A stretch of 64,000 bases of DNA. It comes from Oikopleura dioica (taxonomy: Eukaryota > Chordata > Appendicularia > Copelata > Oikopleuridae). Under the pieces are notes generated by a model. That model ran no database searches. It had not been told where the DNA came from and saw only the letters and a program-made list of their open reading frames with translations. Location of the stretch: NCBI GenBank assembly GCA_907165135.1, contig OU015568.1, positions 2,488,501 to 2,552,500 of the forward strand, written 5' to 3'. How positions within the stretch are numbered: position 1 is the first letter of the stretch; every line of letters begins with the position of its first letter. A program made the translations under genes and the position numbers. Below are positions 1 to 10,511 of this stretch, one piece after another.

Positions 1-897
1 CCAAAAATAGTAGGAGTTGGTTCGCATCGCTGTTGTCCGTTGAACATCATCATGAAGAAGAGAAGATTCTGGTTGTCCGAGTCATCATCCATCAAAAGCA
101 TTGGGAGGATCATATCGGCGTTCATTCCAGTTCCAGGAGCTTGAGATTGCATCGCCATCATCAGAACAAGGAGATCAGTATCGAGATCAGAATCGTCGTC
201 GGCCAAAAGAAGGGGAAGCATGAGATTGAAGTTGTTGTCGAATCCTTCAAAGAAGAGTCGTTTTTTACTCTTTTTCTTAGACGAATTTACCTTGTTGGGA
301 GTCAAGACCGCCAGACATGGAGCTCATCAGGACCATCAACATAAGGTTATCCGCTTCCATGTCGTCAGAGAGCAAAAAGGGAAGAATCATGTTCATGTCG
401 ACAGTTCCCTGGCCACCCATAGTCTGCATCATCATCATGAGCATGAGAGGATCTTAAATATTGTTGAAAATTACTCAAGCAACAAAGACGGGTTTACCTG
501 TAGAATTATCATTTCTAGAGTCGGAAGACATCATCAACAGCGGCAAAAGATTATGAAGCTGACCAGCCGTAGAAACGCTGCAATCTTTCTGAGTCATTGT
601 CGAAAGCAAAAATAAATTTTTGAAATCAATGTCTCCCGAAAAGTCATCATCGCCCAAGAGAAGCATAGGTAGAATAGCATTGAAGTCGTTCACATGGCCA
701 TTTTCTTGCATGAGCATCATCATGAGCAGATCGGAATTCTCCGAGCTTCCGAGATCGTCAGAGAGCATCAGAAGAGGGAGTAATTGGGAGAGTTGCTGGT
801 CTTGGGAAGAGCCAAGATTCTGGTTTTGGAACATCATCATCATGAGCAACTCATCCATTGCGAAGCTGAAGGTGAAAAAGAGGCTGAAAATCTTCAT
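1..897 (-). CDS. Met/Leu/Asp-rich repeat secreted protein (C-terminus beyond window)
   Basis: Secreted protein of unknown function, cut by the left edge. The ATG at 897 opens a signal peptide (MKIFSLFFTFSFA). Three exons are readable: 498-897, 291-452 and 1-244, separated by GT-AG introns of 45 and 46 nt. After the signal peptide the protein is built from a degenerate repeat: an I/L-LP-M/L-LL core, an acidic DDD or DDxxS turn, then a run of L and M ending in MMMM, with Gln/Asn/Gly-rich spacers. The longer open frame reaches 1356, but upstream of 897 it has no similar composition, so I start at the signal peptide. Met clusters next to Asp clusters suggest self-assembly or metal binding, but that is inference. 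I recognise no family. Confidence 0.75.
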
Positions 898-1438
898 TTT
901 CCTGATTTTTTCTCTGAGGTAGTGGACTGAATCTGCAACTGAGAGTAAATCTGGCCTGACGAAGAATCGCGGCCCTTTTAAAACATAGATTTTGGCGCTA
1001 GAATGCGATCGAACCGGCTGATTTGTCGCCAGGATAACTAGAGCGTGAAGGTCGATTGCTGCTGATAAGACGAATTTGGGGCCGAAAATATTGAGTTTTT
1101 TATTGCGCAGTTGGTTCGAAATAATTCTAGCAATTCCATCGAGATCTGTAGCCAGACCAGTCGTTGATGACCTTATTCCAGTTACCATATCCTTGAGAGG
1201 GGTTTTGACAGACGCTGTCGAAGATTGCCGCTCCGCCGTAATAGGTATTGGAGAAAGTTGACGCGGACATGAAGTTGTCACCTTGACAATAGAAAAGGAT
1301 TCAATAGGGATTGTTTTACCTGAGGATTGATTCTGGTCGCTTTGGTTTTTCTGCATGTAAACCCACGAGTAGTTGTTGTTGGAGCCGTATAAAATGGTTA
1401 TAGATATCTTTGCTCGGTAAATTCTCTAGTTTAAAGTT

Positions 1439-2457
1439 TTAACCAGTCCCTGTGTAACAGAACGCGTGCCAGTAAAATTCAGGAATATCAACATTATTCT
1501 TGCTCGAGTCGTTTCCATTCATTGTTCCAACTTTTCCATAAGTTCCGACGATGATCCAGACGTCCTCGTTGTTGATTTCTTCTTCCATAAATTTTCTGAC
1601 CATGCATTCCAGCTGATTCCAAGCTTGTTGGTTGAAAGTGGAGTATTGTGGGCTGACGTTGGTGAGGGTGAAGGTTGATTTGGCTGCGTCTTCGTTTTGG
1701 TTCATCAGGGCGTTGGGGATTAGATGGCCTCGGTCGATTCCGATTGCAGCGTTGTTTCCGAGGTAGTCGTTGTCCTTTGTAACAAAATGATTATGAGAGA
1801 AGGAGGAGAAAAAACCTGTGGCTGCCAGTGATCGCAGTTGCCATAATTAGAGCTTCCGACGCTGGAGAGGTTGGAGTAGAAGGATGTAGTGGAAGAGGGA
1901 GTGCTTGTTCCGCAAAGACCGTTGCACATGTAGTGCCAGTTTGAACTTGGCCGAGGATAAGTCGATGCATATTTGTTTCGACTTATGAAATATTAGGTTT
2001 GGTGAGCAACAATACTATTTTACCGGATTTTCACAGCAGAGTAAACGGGGACATTGGTGTCGGTGTTGAAAAGAGTCGCGTAGTAGTGAGTCTTTCCGTA
2101 GTTATTTTGACAGAGTCTGTTAAGCTTTTTTTAAATGACTTTATTATTGCTTTCTATCAAACATAATTTAAATGATTCGTGTGAGGATGAAGCGACAAAA
2201 AATTTTTGCATCTTATCGTTCTGTTAAATTTTATTAAATCATAAGTTTACTGAATATTCTGTTCCTTTATGGCTTCCAAAAATATATTTTCGAAAAGGTT
2301 TCCTGACTGTCTTTCCACTCTGGGCTCCGCCAAGCCTACTCTGAAGAGGCCATTCTGCGCCTGGCCGGAAGTAGTTCGACCCACAGTTGACCGGGTTTTG
2401 CCCTGGAACGTAGGCTCCTAGAGCTTGCCCTACAAAAGCACAAATAGACAGCTTCAT
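1439..2457 (-). CDS. Secreted DNA/RNA non-specific endonuclease (ENDOD1/EndoG-like)
   Basis: The core exons carry the DNA/RNA non-specific (beta-beta-alpha metal) endonuclease signature. There is a CQNNYG...YYATLFNT...VPVYSA segment (about 2020-2112) typical of ENDOD1-like proteins. The catalytic motif DRGHLIPNALM follows at about 1703-1735, with the usual NQNEDAA...TNVSPQ...FNQQAWNQLE after it. The His of DRGH is the family's general base and is present. Introns include 1764-1805 and one near 1950-2030, both GT-AG. The first exon is less certain. I propose the one starting at 2457 (MKLSICAFVGQALGA, a short signal peptide), but its donor is unclear and an AATAAA at about 2225 could instead end a separate small gene. 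Expected role: extracellular nucleic-acid digestion. Confidence 0.8.
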
Positions 2458-2649
2458 CTCTTTCTTATGTTTGAATCTACCGAGTCAAGATTGACCTTCA
2501 GAATTGAATTGAAGCTCATGATAATTTACAAAGCAGATGTTACTTTTCCACGGTCTAGATTGAATGCTTGCGTAAATTCTGGGCGTTTTCTGCAAAGTAA
2601 GAGTTTCAGTTTTAGGTCTTTTTTATTCAAAAAAAGTAATTATTTTTCT

Positions 2650-3179
2650 TCATTGTCGAAGTCGTTTTTGCTCCTTGACGAAAGTACATGAAATGATGAG
2701 AAAGATAACCATCGTACCAAAGACGATACAGACAGCTTTGAGCGGATTAATCATCAGCTCAAAAAGTTGAGGAAAGATTGTCGTGATCGATTTAGGTACT
2801 CCTCGGTAGATTTCGTTTTCTTGAAAGTACGCTGCGCAGACCAAATCTAATAAAGGAGTTGCTCAGAAAAAATTGACAAATGCTTATTCTTACCAAAAGC
2901 AAAGAGACTGATTTTCAGGGGCTTTCGCTTGCAAATGAGTTCGCTGAAACAAAATGATTGATATTTTTTTGTAATTTCTTACCTCGTATTTCGAATTATT
3001 TCCGAAAAATTAGGGGGTATTTCACAGTCAATGTAGAGATAGAACTGGTCGGAGGAAGAAAAATAATAGTCTGTCGATTCATCAGCAGCAGTATTAGTTG
3101 CAACAGTCGTGTTAGGGTCGTTGGTACTTGTATTGTTTAATGAAACAGAAATGTTCGAAAGAGAAACGTCGTTGGTCAT
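2650..3179 (-). CDS. Predicted single-pass membrane protein
   Basis: Three exons join in frame: 3179 to about 2984, a 50-nt exon near 2895-2944, and a last exon ending at 2650. The introns are short GT-AG. The N-terminal ~65 residues are Ser/Thr/Asn-rich with several N-glycosylation sequons (NTS, NISV, NNTS), so this part is probably outside the cell. A hydrophobic stretch (ISLFAFDLVCAAYF) and a stronger transmembrane segment (VCIVFGTMVIFLIIS) follow, then a short basic tail (KEQKRLRQ). There is no clear signal peptide. An AATAAA lies about 40 nt after the stop. I recognise no family. Confidence 0.55.
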
Positions 3180-3446
3180 TTTTTTTCTCTTTTACTGGCA
3201 TTGATTTGAACCGACTCTTCAGGAACAAGGAGGAATTATTAATTGAAAAGCTTTCAAATTTCCATTAGAAAAGAAGGAGTATCAATATTACTGTATAATT
3301 TATGAATTCGAATAACTAATGACTAGGAGCTTTTCCCCAAAAAGCCTTTTTTGCTCTCTCTTCACTTTTTACTCTGAAAAGACTCGATACCAGGTCATGT
3401 GAATACGCTTTATTGATATATGCATGAATTCTCGCTGTTGTTGACC

Positions 3447-3519
3447 GGCCGCGTGGCCTAATGGATATGGCGTCTGACTTCGAATCAGGAAGTTGTGGGT
3501 TCGAGTCCCATCGTGGTCA
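3447..3519 (+). tRNA. tRNA-Arg (TCG anticodon)
   Basis: A full cloverleaf can be drawn. The acceptor stem GGCCGCG pairs with CGTGGTC (with G-T wobbles). The D-arm reads TGGCCTAATGGATA. The anticodon stem TCTGA/TCAGG holds the loop CTTCGAA, giving anticodon TCG. The T-arm is GTGGG-TTCGAGT-CCCAT and the discriminator is A. The sequence is close to animal tRNA-Arg(UCG). There is no intron and no encoded CCA. It lies alone in a gene-poor stretch; internal A and B boxes serve as the promoter. Confidence 0.95.
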
Positions 3520-3774
3520 AAATCTTTTGATCTATTCTAATTTTGCGAGTCGCAAGAGGAAAAAGAACTTTCAGAAAAACCAGCGGAAGTTACAGTTGAG
3601 GATGAAAAATTGCGCTCTCGAAAGTTGTGTGAGCTGATGATTTGATGGATGATTTGCTGAAAGTCGGAGATTTTTGAAGGATGATAGTTTTCGAGAGTGT
3701 TTAGGATGGAGATTGTGAGAGGGGCGGAGTTAAGAATTAACTCGTTCGTGCAAAGTTGACTTTAAAATGGTCTC

Positions 3775-4056
3775 TCATGCTCGAAGAATAAGTCTATGAT
3801 CTGAGCTTGCCGACCATTTCCTGTTCACTTCCACTTTGGAAATATCGATAATCATTTGAGCGCAATTCTTGATCTCCTCCTCAGAAATCTTCTTCGTTGT
3901 CCTTACATCTTCAAGACTTCCAATTTTCAAAACCCCGAACGCGTTTATAAACCATTTTTCTTCGCTGAAGTCAAAGATTTCGACCCCTTTTCTGTGAAAA
4001 TCTTGAGAGAGCCTCAGAAAATCAGATATAAGATGAGTTCTTCGTGATGTCCGCAT
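3775..4056 (-). CDS. Hypothetical protein, possibly repeat-derived
   Basis: An open frame of 93 codons from ATG 4056 to a stop at 3775. Its product is charged and looks protein-like (for example KISEEEIKNCAQMIIDISKVEV), unlike the low-complexity shadows nearby. There is no signal peptide, no membrane segment and no family I recognise. It starts beside a repeat patch (4060-4850), so it may be part of a mobile-element remnant or an exon of a larger broken gene. Treat as tentative. Confidence 0.3.
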   Translation of the reverse strand: MRTSRRTHLISDFLRLSQDFHRKGVEIFDFSEEKWFINAFGVLKIGSLEDVRTTKKISEEEIKNCAQMIIDISKVEVNRKWSASSDHRLILRA

Positions 4057-4059
4057 AAG

Positions 4060-4850
4060 GGTTCGAAATTTGCTGTTTACTCAGAGTGAACAGGGTGAGC
4101 TGTTCGCTGTCCACTGTTCACTCGACTTGTTTTGACAAATTCTAGAGCCAAATTTGTTTCTCATCGATGATTTTTATGAATTCTAGAGCAGATTTGTTAT
4201 TATCGAATTCAAAACTAGGCAAAAAATTGTTGTGAAAAAGCAACAATTTTGAATGAATTTCTAGAATGTATTTCTAGAATTTATTTTTGCGAAAAAATGC
4301 GACGAGAAAACATTTGTTACTAAGATCTATCGGAAGAGACGATTTTTTATCCTCTCACTACTTTGAACGTCTCTTTTGAGACTAAATAGTGCTCATAAGC
4401 TTCGAAGAAATCTAGTTTGATTTTAAAAATTTGCGAAAAAATTTTGGCAGTCACTTGGCAGTGGGAGTGACATTTCTCAAGGACTGGCAGTTACTGGCAG
4501 CAGCCAACCGACTGCCACTTCGAAAGATATTGGTTTTTATTTCTAGAATAGCAAAGAAAAATAACGTAAATGATCAAATTTTGCTCCCGAGACCTATTTT
4601 ATTCCATTTTTCCTATCAAAAGAGACATTTATTTTTCGAATAATGTTTCTTTTATATGGCCACTTTGTCAAATAGATTGTTTTGAACTTAGTTTGATTTT
4701 AAAAATTTTTATAAATAGTATCGAAATTGACAGTTTTTGGCAGTCAACTGGCAGCTGCCAGTGGCAATTAAAAAGGCTGGCAGTCACTTGGCAGTGGCAG
4801 TCGCCAATTCTTTTGAGATTTCGAACTCTGTTCCAGAGTGAACAGGGGTT
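4060..4850. repeat. Repeat patch with TGGCAGT clusters and a ~280-bp diverged duplication
   Basis: Two diverged copies of a unit can be seen. Each has a TAGTTTGATTTTAAAAATTT core (about 4410 and 4690) followed by a GGCAGTCA/TGGCAGT cluster (4445-4520 and 4735-4805). The motif CAGAGTGAACAGGG occurs at both edges (about 4082 and 4835). Several TTCTAGAAT motifs lie between. There is no coding capacity. It looks like a non-autonomous element or tandem duplication. Confidence 0.6.
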
Positions 4851-5200
4851 TTAGGCGGATTTCGAACCCTGGTCGGGATTGATTTTTGCGAGAAAAGAGG
4901 TTGAAGGTTTTCGTAGTAAAAGCAAAGTGATGAAGTGTTGAAATATTGGACGATACCGATGAATTCAAGGATATGCTCGCTTGAAATTGAGTGGTAGAAT
5001 TGTATTTCTTCGTTGATTTTTGACTTTTTAAAAAGCTTCTTTGATTCAAAATCGCATCAACAAAACATATTCATGAGGTGAAAAGATTTTGAATTTGCCT
5101 TGATATTGGATCTAACGAGGACTTTTTCGCCGAAAATTGAACCTGCATGAAATATCAATCCATCATTGATGACCTAAAAGTCAAAAGTAAGTTAGTTTTT

Positions 5201-6132
5201 TCATTTGAAAATCACCTCTTCATCGATAATTATAACATCATCCGCGTTGAAGACCCTTGGTTCCTTCTTCGCCGATAATTTCTTCCAAACAAAAAACATC
5301 GTTCCAAGCAAAAAACAAGCCAAAAACATGGCCACAACCACAGCCATAAGTTGAAAAGCGATATAAAATAAGAGTTGTATTCGTATCTTCATGTTTCTGA
5401 TCCCTTCCTTCTTGTTTTGCAATGCGCAGAGGCCGAAAGAGTAGTGATAGACGTTGCAGCCATGAGAATCTTTGAGGAGCAGCGCCTTTGTATTTCCGAA
5501 TTCGTAAATGATTTCCAGGAGCTGCGAAAGGTTTTCAGAACAGGAATGAGCAACTTTGACCGCAAGAGGAATGTCAATGTGAGGAGTATTCGAGTATTTC
5601 GTGTTCATGGCACTTGCCCCTAAATCTCTTAAATTATTTCAATCAGAACGACTAAAGTTAGATCATTCATTCTTATATGTCGACTACCTTCTTGAAGAAC
5701 AAATTTCAATCCTCTTGCGTCGCACTTTGCCGCGAAAATGACCGCGTAGTCGTTCAATATCTTTGTTGCCTCCCTCATCTTTAACCGACCAACGCTTTTT
5801 ACAAAATATTCAAATTCATCTTCACAAAACGGTTTTCCAATAATGATCTCATCCGCCAATGTCGCTGAGAAATTTCCAAGTCTAATTTCGCCCAATAAAA
5901 GATTTTCTTCCGACCATTGCTGATCCTTTTTATTTTCCTTCAGAAACTCCAATGTTTCTTGAAGAACATCAAATTTCCTCAGACAGTCAGCTTCGTTTCT
6001 CGATTTTTGAAAAAGAAGAAAGACAGCTTTATAAAAAACAATCATCGACTGTTCTTCGGGAGCAATTTCAACGCTGCCCCAGCTTATTAAATCTGTCAAA
6101 GCAAGTGGGAAGAAAAAACGAAAAACTTTCAT
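5201..6132 (-). CDS. Predicted type I membrane protein
   Basis: Two exons join across a short GT-AG intron (about 5614-5688; codon GGG at the junction). Met at 6132 is preferred over the in-frame Met at 6159 because it begins a clean signal peptide (MKVFRFFFPLALTDLISW). A charged ~200-residue ectodomain follows, then one transmembrane segment (IAFQLMAVVVAMFLACFLLGTMFFVW) and a short tail (KKLSAKKEPRVFNADDV...). There are few Cys and no recognised domain. The neighbour at 6209-6668 lies on the same strand just upstream. Confidence 0.6.
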
Positions 6133-6208
6133 TTTCTCATTTTTGTCCACCAAAATCACGAGCTTTTTTCACCAGGCTTTTTTATTTTCAAAAGGAAATC
6201 AGTGTTTA

Positions 6209-6668
6209 TCAATAAGGCCCAATGCCGTAGTCACGTGATGTAATATAATCCGACTCTTCCATGGCGATCGCGTACATATCTTCTAATTCGTATTCTTTGT
6301 CATTTTTCTCGTATTCGCTTCCTTCTGAGCTTGTGGTTTCATCTCCTTAGTCTTCATTAAAAAATTTTTTTCAACAAAAAGAGGGAACCTGGCGCATCAT
6401 CTTCGAATTCGGATTGAAACTCGGCGCGAATTTCTTCTTCGTAAAGCTCATTTGACAAGCTACTATCGGGCTAGAGAAGAAGATAAGTACAGTCTGAGTC
6501 AGCATTTTTTACTGTGTCAATCTGAAGGCGATCCGACCCGCCATCATCCTCTTGTTCCATTTCCAACTTGCAAAACTCATCATCGAAGCTATCCGAGTGC
6601 GATGATAAAAAATCATCACCACCCTTCCCAATCATTTTTCTCTTTCTCGGGCACAAAATATTTCCCAT
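6209..6668 (-). CDS. Small acidic protein with dual-lipidation N-terminus (MGNILC)
   Basis: Three exons give about 115 residues. The protein starts MGNILCPRKRK. Gly2 followed by Cys6 and a basic patch is the classic context for N-myristoylation plus palmitoylation, so plasma-membrane anchoring on the cytosolic face is expected. The rest is strongly acidic and Ser-rich (DDEFCKLEMEQEDDGG, FQSEFEDDAPGDETTSSEGSE), probably disordered, and ends GIGPY. The last two exons join in phase 1 across the GT-AG intron near 6347-6390; the first junction (gtgaaa donor, ctctag acceptor) is in phase 0. I recognise no homologue. Its role may be a membrane adaptor, but that is inference. Confidence 0.6.
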
Positions 6669-7283
6669 TTTTCTTTGAAATTTTTGTTATTCAACTAGCG
6701 TCAATGACCTTATTATTTTGCGAATGCACCGAAAAAAATGGTACATTAAAAGCCGCAGACTCGGTTCGAAATTAAATTTGCATCAAAAAACGACCGTGCC
6801 AGAATAATTTCAAGAGCATTTTGTTTAATGGAGGTCACTGCCATGAATTCTCGGAAAAGCTTGTTTGTTTATATTTTTTTAGTCTTACATAAGCACATGG
6901 GGAGGGAGCATGGGTTCTAAACTTTGGCCAAGGCCGATTTCGCAAATTGACATTTTGGCTGAGAATTCTATTGATGAAGAAATTGATATATGATAAGAGA
7001 GACGTATTTCCCTGTGAGAGAGTTATTATTATCATCATTTTCTCAAGGTGATAAGCTGCCATAAAAACGAGAAAGCTTTGATTTTTTCTATAAAAATTGA
7101 TATTTTTCTAGAAAGTAAAGGCCGGTTGACTTATTTTTTCGATAAGATGCCAGTTCAAGGACGAGATGAAAATTTATTATTTGTTTTTTTTTCTTATCCA
7201 TTTTGTTCAAAGAGACAGCGCTTTTTCTAAGCCGATTTACCTATTTCATTTTTCATCTTGAGACGCAGCCCCCATCGCAAGAG
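6669..7283. other. No gene resolved
   Basis: AT-rich stretch between two divergent genes. The ATG at 7147 (MPVQGRDE...) could be the first exon of the cytidine deaminase gene that follows, but no donor that keeps frame is convincing. Nothing else is supported. Confidence 0.4.
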
Positions 7284-8202
7284 GCGTGTCGGAAGTCGAT
7301 AAAACTTCTGAACTCGAGGAAGTCGGGAGTTTTGCCAATAGTTTGAAGGCGCAAACTGCTTCGGATTATCACCTCGACTTCGCGATTCAGGATCCGAGCG
7401 ATCAGCACCTTCCCAGAGAAGCAAACCCGATTCCTGACAGCAGCAAAAGAAGAATGGGACTGAATAACGAGCCGGTCATTTTGGAGGAGGCGGAGGTCAA
7501 GGATCAGAAGGGAAATGTCATTTCAACTGAAGGAGTTGTTTTTTTTCTTCAACACTCGAATTTTCCGAATTCGAAAAGATTTTTTGTATTTTTGTCGCTT
7601 TCTTCATTTCCAAAACAACTGAAAGTCCTTAAAGATTTGGTGGCAAAAGCCAAGCTCAACCTAGAAAAATCTTACTGTAGCTACTCCAAGTTCCATGTTG
7701 GCGCCAGCCTTCTCACAGTCCACGGTCAATTCGATGGCGTCAATGTAGAAAATGCTTCTTACGGGTAAATAACCAATGGTAATTTACCATTATGTTCACT
7801 AGGAAATCATCACAAATAACTTTCGTTTCATGATGATTATTGCATCAATAAAATTTTAGATTAACGATCTGTGCTGAGCGCTCGGCCATGTGTTCTGCCA
7901 TTTCCCAGTTTGGAAAGCACGAATTCAGGTTTTCCCTCAACAAAACCAACCTTCAACCTTATATTCAAATTCTAGAGCTATTGCCATTGCAACAACGAGT
8001 CCAAAAGACGACTGGCCTTCTCCCTGTGGCGCTTGCAGACAATTTCTCGTCGAATTCGGCGATTTTCCGGGTACTTTTCATCATAAAAATACATTTAATG
8101 ATCCTCGTTTTAGTGATTCTTTCAAACAACTTCAACGAAAAAGTGAAAATTATCAAAACAAAAGAGCTTCTTCCGAACTGCTTCTGCCCCGACGACATGT
8201 AA
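7284..8202 (+). CDS. CDA: Cytidine deaminase with N-terminal extension
   Basis: Deaminates cytidine/deoxycytidine in pyrimidine salvage; normally a small cytosolic zinc enzyme. The conserved core is complete: SYCSYSKFHVGASLL, then GVNVENASYG|LTICAERSAM (zinc Cys plus catalytic Glu in CAE), then SPCGACRQFLVEFG (PCxxC zinc pair), ending LLPNCFCPDDM. Introns at 7767-7859, 7929-7975 and about 8062-8113 are GT-AG and keep frame exactly. About 90 residues upstream of the core (from about 7284) are not part of the usual family. The true start exon was not found. A further intron, 7533-7625, is likely although it begins with GA (see findings); without it a Phe-rich insert would be translated. Confidence 0.85.
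7533..7625 (+). other. Probable GA-AG intron in the cytidine deaminase gene
   Basis: 93 nt of T-rich sequence interrupt the deaminase just before LKDLVAKAK. It starts GAGTTGTTTT and ends AAAACAACTGAAAG, so its ends form an inverted repeat (AGTTGTTTT / AAAACAACT). No GT donor with an in-phase AG exists here. The length is a multiple of three and has no stop, so it could also be translated. Confidence 0.5.
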
Positions 8203-8962
8203 CTATAAATCCTCAAATAAAAAACTCTCGAACATTTTGTAATCCTCGAAATAATCCTCGAATAATTCTATTTATCTGATAACAATAACTGTGTGAAATT
8301 TGGAGATGGTCGTGAGATGACATTTCCGGAGCATGGTTTCACTGAACATGGCTTGAAATTTTGAACGAAAAGGGTTGAAGATAGGGCATCACTGATGAGA
8401 GATATCTTGCTGAGCGGAAACTGAATAATATTTCTCAGGATCATCGAAAGTATTTTTTATGCATACTCATTGCTCTCAAGATTTGGATTATGGTACAAGT
8501 GTAAGAAGATGTGTTAGATTGCGAAAACCTTGAGGGGACCATAAAATACTGTTTTATATTTGTCAACTGGACTTTTTCTATGACTACAAATTCGGATTAA
8601 AATTTTAATGAACTGTTTCTCCGTGAGCTGCTTCGAATAAAAAAGTTACAAAATTCAACTTATATCTATCAATTGTATATTTATACAGTATACATTATAC
8701 TCTTGGATTAATTTTAGAAGAGGAGTGATTACGAGAGCCGATCATCAAAAAGGACTTAAAAGAACTTCCCTTAATGACTCTCTTGTCTAATCCTTTGAGT
8801 CCATTCCTGTCTGATCAGCTGTTAATTAACGATTTCTTTTTTCAACCCTCCGCCGCCGCGCCCAGCTGGTTTCCAACTTTCACCCCATCTGTTCATCAGA
8901 TCTATGCGCATTTGCGCCACGATCTTGCATTGGCGCACTCTGCCTTTTCCGGCTGCTCCTGC
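8203..8962. other. Intergenic, FGF upstream region
   Basis: No gene seen. It holds the 3' region of the deaminase and the upstream region of the FGF gene. The last ~150 bases are CT-rich. Confidence 0.5.
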
Positions 8963-8969
8963 TATAAAA
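8963..8969 (+). promoter_or_regulatory. TATA box of the FGF gene
   Basis: TATAAAA lies 66 nt before the ATG at 9035, a normal spacing for a start site near 8993. Confidence 0.65.
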
Positions 8970-9034
8970 CACTAACCGGTTCTACCTCACCATCACAATT
9001 TCAAAAAGCAACAAAGCAAATACTCAACCGAAAA

Positions 9035-9538
9035 ATGTTCCTTCTCAACTTCTTCATTCTCGCTCTCGTCGATGCCCGAGCAGTCGTCGCTCCTGAAATT
9101 GCTCAAGGAGCAACTTCTTCTTCTAGCAAACACATCCGCCTCTACAGTCGTACTGGCCGATTCATGTCCATCAACAATCGCTCCGTCGGCCAATCTCGCT
9201 TCAACTCGATCGACTCCGTCCTCGAGCTCGTCAGAACCGACTCCGGACTCGTCATTAAATCCCCCGTCTCAGGTCGCTTCCTCAGCATCACCAACGCCGG
9301 CCGAGTCCGAACAACAACCTCCTTCTCCACCGCCGCCTTTTTCGAACAAGAAAAAATCCGAGAAAACAACTTTTCGACCTTCAAAATCGCTGGAAAGGAA
9401 AACTGCCGACTCATGGCTTCTCGACTTCGCTATCGAGTTAGCTGCAGCGAAAAAACGAAGCGAAATTCGGCCAAAGTCTTGTTTTTGGCAAAACGAGCTC
9501 ATATTCCTCTTCGATATCTCGCTGGTGATTTTCACTAA
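9035..9538 (+). CDS. Fibroblast growth factor family protein
   Basis: Secreted ligand of FGF receptor tyrosine kinases. A signal peptide (MFLLNFFILALVDARA) is followed by a beta-trefoil core: HIRLYSRTGRFMSINNR, then SVLELVRTDSGLVIKSPVSGRFLSI, then the diagnostic AAFFEQEKIRENNFSTFKI (compare the C-FFFE-x-L-x-x-NNYNTY of FGFs), then VLFLAKR. The conserved Cys of that motif is Ala here. Single exon, 167 residues, close to the minimum for the family. The longer upstream frame (to 8774) includes the TATA box, so the start at 9035 is chosen. An AATAAA lies near 9598. I cannot assign an FGF subfamily by eye. Confidence 0.85.
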   Translation: MFLLNFFILALVDARAVVAPEIAQGATSSSSKHIRLYSRTGRFMSINNRSVGQSRFNSIDSVLELVRTDSGLVIKSPVSGRFLSITNAGRVRTTTSFSTAAFFEQEKIRENNFSTFKIAGKENCRLMASRLRYRVSCSEKTKRNSAKVLFLAKRAHIPLRYLAGDFH

Positions 9539-9900
9539 GCGGTCTTTTCACTGTTCTTTCTTTCAATTTTTCATTGTTTATTGAGTTCAAAATTTTAATA
9601 AAATACTATCTATTTACAAATCAACTTTCATTTTTTTTCTCTGGCAAAAGTAGGAAGATAGATTTTGATCAATTTGCATTTACTGAGAAATTGCTGGATT
9701 TCCTGCCTTCTGCGTTTTTCTCGCTTCCTGCTTATCAGATGCCCAGTTTTCCGGAAAAGTGATCATGTTAGGATCCTTCTTGATTTTACAGTAACAGTAC
9801 AAAATAATTACTAAAGAGTCATTCCTTTAGAATCTGTAGCAACTCGCAAATCGGGCAAATGAGCGAATGGTGAAAGAGGAGGAACGAAGCTTTTTTGAGA

Positions 9901-10323
9901 TCAAGTTTTTTTTTTATAAAATCGCTTTATATAATTTTGATCTTTCCTTGAGGTGCTTTTAACGCCCTTTGGTCGGATGATCTTCAGCTCGCTTCTCTGA
10001 TTCCTATTCCTACAGGCAGGACAGTCGCATGGTCTCGTGTCCTCTAGAATTCCCGTGTGAAGCGATCTCGGTCGACAGCAGGATTTCCAAATGTTGCTCT
10101 TGATCGTCGGAAATGAGATGAGAAATAGAAGGCCGATTAAAGTTCCAAGGACGATGTAAGCTTCTGCCTTGCATTTTTTCGAGCAGTCAAGGCTATCTGC
10201 GAAAATTCTGTGTAAGAAAGATGCGGAAAACAAACCTGAAGGCGTCGATGAATTGCTACAGAAGCAATGGATGAACTGAGGGCATGAAACGTAAATTTCG
10301 CTTGTGAAGTTTGAACAAGGCAT
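9901..10323 (-). CDS. Small Cys-rich single-pass membrane protein
   Basis: Single-exon frame of 140 residues. The N-terminal half has paired Cys (PCSNF, VSCPQF, CFCSNSS, DCSKKC) and two NxS/T sequons, and is probably extracellular. One transmembrane segment (AYIVLGTLIGLLFLISFP) follows. The tail is basic and Cys-containing (KSCCRPRS, PCDCPACRNRN, KSTSRKDQNYIKRFYKKKT). There is no cleavable signal, so a type III topology is likely. No family recognised. Confidence 0.5.
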   Translation of the reverse strand: MPCSNFTSEIYVSCPQFIHCFCSNSSTPSGLFSASFLHRIFADSLDCSKKCKAEAYIVLGTLIGLLFLISFPTIKSNIWKSCCRPRSLHTGILEDTRPCDCPACRNRNQRSELKIIRPKGVKSTSRKDQNYIKRFYKKKT

Positions 10324-10511
10324 CTCTTTTTATTTAGTCATTTGAAGAGGAAATGGGTTTAATTTAATTTACGAGGATATAAAGATTTTCTATCGAGTCG
10401 CGAAATATTTTCCCTTAAAACTTATAAGTTGCAAGTTATGTTTGTTACATTTTTGTTATTGCTATCATTTTTCCTTTGTGACTTCGAACAAATATGAAAA
10501 AAGAAAAAGTC

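Noticed and set aside
33-615. Two plus-strand frames over the left edge.
   Set aside because: They are shadows of the Met/Asp-rich gene on the minus strand; His-rich runs come from antisense of Met codons.
8774-9034. Upstream in-frame extension of the FGF gene.
   Set aside because: It contains the TATA box and lacks a signal peptide at its start, while the Met at 9035 begins one.
10210-10237. Possible 28-nt GT-AG intron in the 9901-10323 gene.
   Set aside because: Removing it shifts the frame and destroys the transmembrane segment; the continuous frame is preferred.
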